From NCBI GenBank assembly GCA_020428265.1, contig JAGQND010000047.1:1-6145 (forward strand): 6,145 nucleotides of DNA, read 5' to 3'. The position numbers and the translations under genes are program-made. The notes beneath the pieces were generated by a model that saw only the letters and a program-made list of their open reading frames with translations, was not told the origin of the DNA and ran no database searches. Shown here one piece after another: positions 5,426-6,145 of the stretch. Source of the DNA: Candidatus Saccharimonadota bacterium. Lineage in GTDB: Bacteria > Patescibacteriota > Saccharimonadia > Saccharimonadales > Saccharimonadaceae. Position 1 is the first letter of the stretch. Each line of letters opens with the position of its first letter.

Positions 5426-5438
5426 AGAAGTATAAACT

Positions 5439-5786
5439 ATGAACAAAAATAAACAACCCAGCAACACCGAACAAATAGAAGAGCTAGCGCAAATGGCTCT
5501 TGGTATTGATGACGGCGACGACGAAAGGTTTGCCGAGGGAGTTGATGCTGCGTTTATGGACGGCAGAATGGCGCTGCTCGGTGGACTGGCCGCCAGGATA
5601 GAACACTACTATACTCATGATCCCTCTACTATAGATGACGTGATAGCCGGCAAATCATTTATGCACCTAGCCGCCAAGCGCGACGTAGTATCGTCTCGTA
5701 TAAACTTCATGACTAAAGAAGAGCGAGCCGCATACTTAGACGCTCACGACAAAATGCGCGACGAGTTGTTAGAAACGACTGACTAA
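5439..5786 (+). CDS. Small acidic protein of unknown function
   Basis: I do not recognise this family. The 115-residue protein has no membrane segment, signal peptide or cysteine. It is acidic, with about 24 Asp/Glu against about 13 Lys/Arg, including a DDGDDE run at 24-29. Most of it looks helical: an amphipathic start (EQIEELAQMAL), a middle helix (GRMALLGGLAARIEHYY) and a charged C-terminal helix (TKEERAAYLDAHDKMRDELLE). That suggests a small soluble alpha-helical protein, perhaps a partner or adaptor, but nothing in the sequence gives a role. It is supported as real by a strong promoter just upstream, a long open frame, and the end of the frame falling just before the next gene's control region. 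Confidence 0.82.
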   Translation: MNKNKQPSNTEQIEELAQMALGIDDGDDERFAEGVDAAFMDGRMALLGGLAARIEHYYTHDPSTIDDVIAGKSFMHLAAKRDVVSSRINFMTKEERAAYLDAHDKMRDELLETTD

Positions 5787-5787
5787 A

Positions 5788-5806
5788 ATTGCAAAATTAT
5801 TGCAAT
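5788..5806. promoter_or_regulatory. 19-bp dyad, candidate operator of the Fur-family gene
   Basis: ATTGCAA (5788-5794) and TTGCAAT (5800-5806) are perfect inverted half-sites separated by AATTA. The total of 19 bp and the 7-bp arms match the size of classic Fur/PerR/Zur operators, though the half-site sequence differs. The left arm contains the -35 element of the downstream regulator gene, so a bound regulator would block its own promoter (inference). Confidence 0.6.
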
Positions 5807-5818
5807 ATGTAGTATAAT
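5789..5818 (+). promoter_or_regulatory. Promoter of the Fur-family gene
   Basis: TTGCAA (5789-5794), an 18-base spacer and a consensus TATAAT (5813-5818). The predicted start at about 5825 lies only about three bases before the ATG at 5828, another nearly leaderless message with no Shine-Dalgarno. Confidence 0.7.
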
Positions 5819-5827
5819 ATCGCAACA

Positions 5828-6145
5828 ATGAACGATGCTCTAAAGATGTTTGCAAATATTTTGCGCAGCAACTCCGATAGTGTAACTAGCACCCGCAAGC
5901 AAGTATTTATGGCGCTATATGGCAAAGATCCGCTGAGTATACATGATTTATATGAGCAGCTGAACGGCAAGGTCGATAGAGTGAGCGTGTACCGCACGGT
6001 GGATTTGTTTGAAAAGCGCGGCATAGCCAACCGTATACAAATAGGCTGGAAGTACAAAATCGAGCTCTCCGATGTATTTGTAGAGCACCATCATCACGTG
6101 AGTTGCCTTGGCTGCGGCAAGGTGTTCGCGGTGCAAGAAGACGAG
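5828..6145 (+). CDS. Fur-family metal-responsive transcriptional regulator (5' part; runs off the window)
   Basis: DNA-binding repressor of the Fur/PerR/Zur superfamily; 106 residues are visible and the C-terminus is cut by the window edge. The N-terminal winged helix is clear: TRKQVFMALYG (22-32), then DLYEQL (40-45) and the recognition region VDRVSVYRTVDLFEKRGI (49-66), typical of the family. The metal and dimerisation part begins with HHHH (87-90), followed by CLGCGKV (93-99), whose CxxC (C93, C96) usually holds structural zinc. A second CxxC, if any, lies beyond the edge. Which metal or peroxide it senses cannot be told from this fragment. The ATG at 5828 lies nine bases after a TATAAT. 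A symmetrical dyad at its promoter suggests autoregulation. Confidence 0.93.
   Translation, partial: MNDALKMFANILRSNSDSVTSTRKQVFMALYGKDPLSIHDLYEQLNGKVDRVSVYRTVDLFEKRGIANRIQIGWKYKIELSDVFVEHHHHVSCLGCGKVFAVQEDE

Noticed and set aside
5797..6136. Minus-strand open frames opposite the Fur-family gene
   Set aside because: The plus strand encodes a clear Fur-family protein with winged helix and HHHH/CxxC motifs; the opposite frames are chance openings.

Overview
The window looks like a slice of a compact, moderately GC chromosome of a Candidate Phyla Radiation (Patescibacteria) bacterium, most plausibly a Saccharibacteria (TM7) relative. This rests on the gene content and style: a PstS tethered by an N-terminal membrane segment instead of a lipoprotein cysteine, a two-TM hypothetical protein with a disordered Gln/Pro-rich N-terminus, frequent ATA codons, very short or absent mRNA leaders, and many tightly packed genes. 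TGA acts as a stop in ATGA overlaps (ends of pstC and pstA), so the TGA=Gly code of Gracilibacteria/Absconditabacteria is not supported. The taxonomic placement is an inference; no marker gene proves it.

Region 25-3750 is a complete high-affinity phosphate ABC importer operon, pstS-pstC-pstA-pstB, with genes joined by 1-4 base stop/start overlaps. PstS captures phosphate outside the membrane, PstC and PstA form the channel and PstB hydrolyses ATP. No phoU follows pstB. A perfect 10-bp RNA hairpin lies inside the first codons of pstC, just after the pstS stop.

Region 3780-4529 carries a membrane protein of unknown function driven by an extended -10 promoter placed so that transcription should start at the start codon itself (leaderless). 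Region 4551-4679 holds a tRNA-Arg with the unusual anticodon GCG and its own consensus-like promoter. From 4675 to 4838 there is a non-coding stretch made almost entirely of abutting stem-loops. It begins with a 20-bp perfect palindrome that includes the tRNA 3' end and closes with a 12-base direct copy of the tRNA 3' segment. This is the most unusual part of the window.

Region 4862-5370 (minus strand) encodes a Nudix hydrolase closely resembling MTH1/NUDT1, an oxidised purine nucleotide sanitiser, with its own terminator and a second apparently leaderless extended -10 promoter. Divergent to it, 5397-5786 holds a small acidic protein of unknown function. From 5788 to the window end lies the 5' part of a Fur-family metalloregulator, preceded by a 19-bp dyad overlapping its -35 element, a likely autoregulatory operator. 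The gene runs off the right edge.
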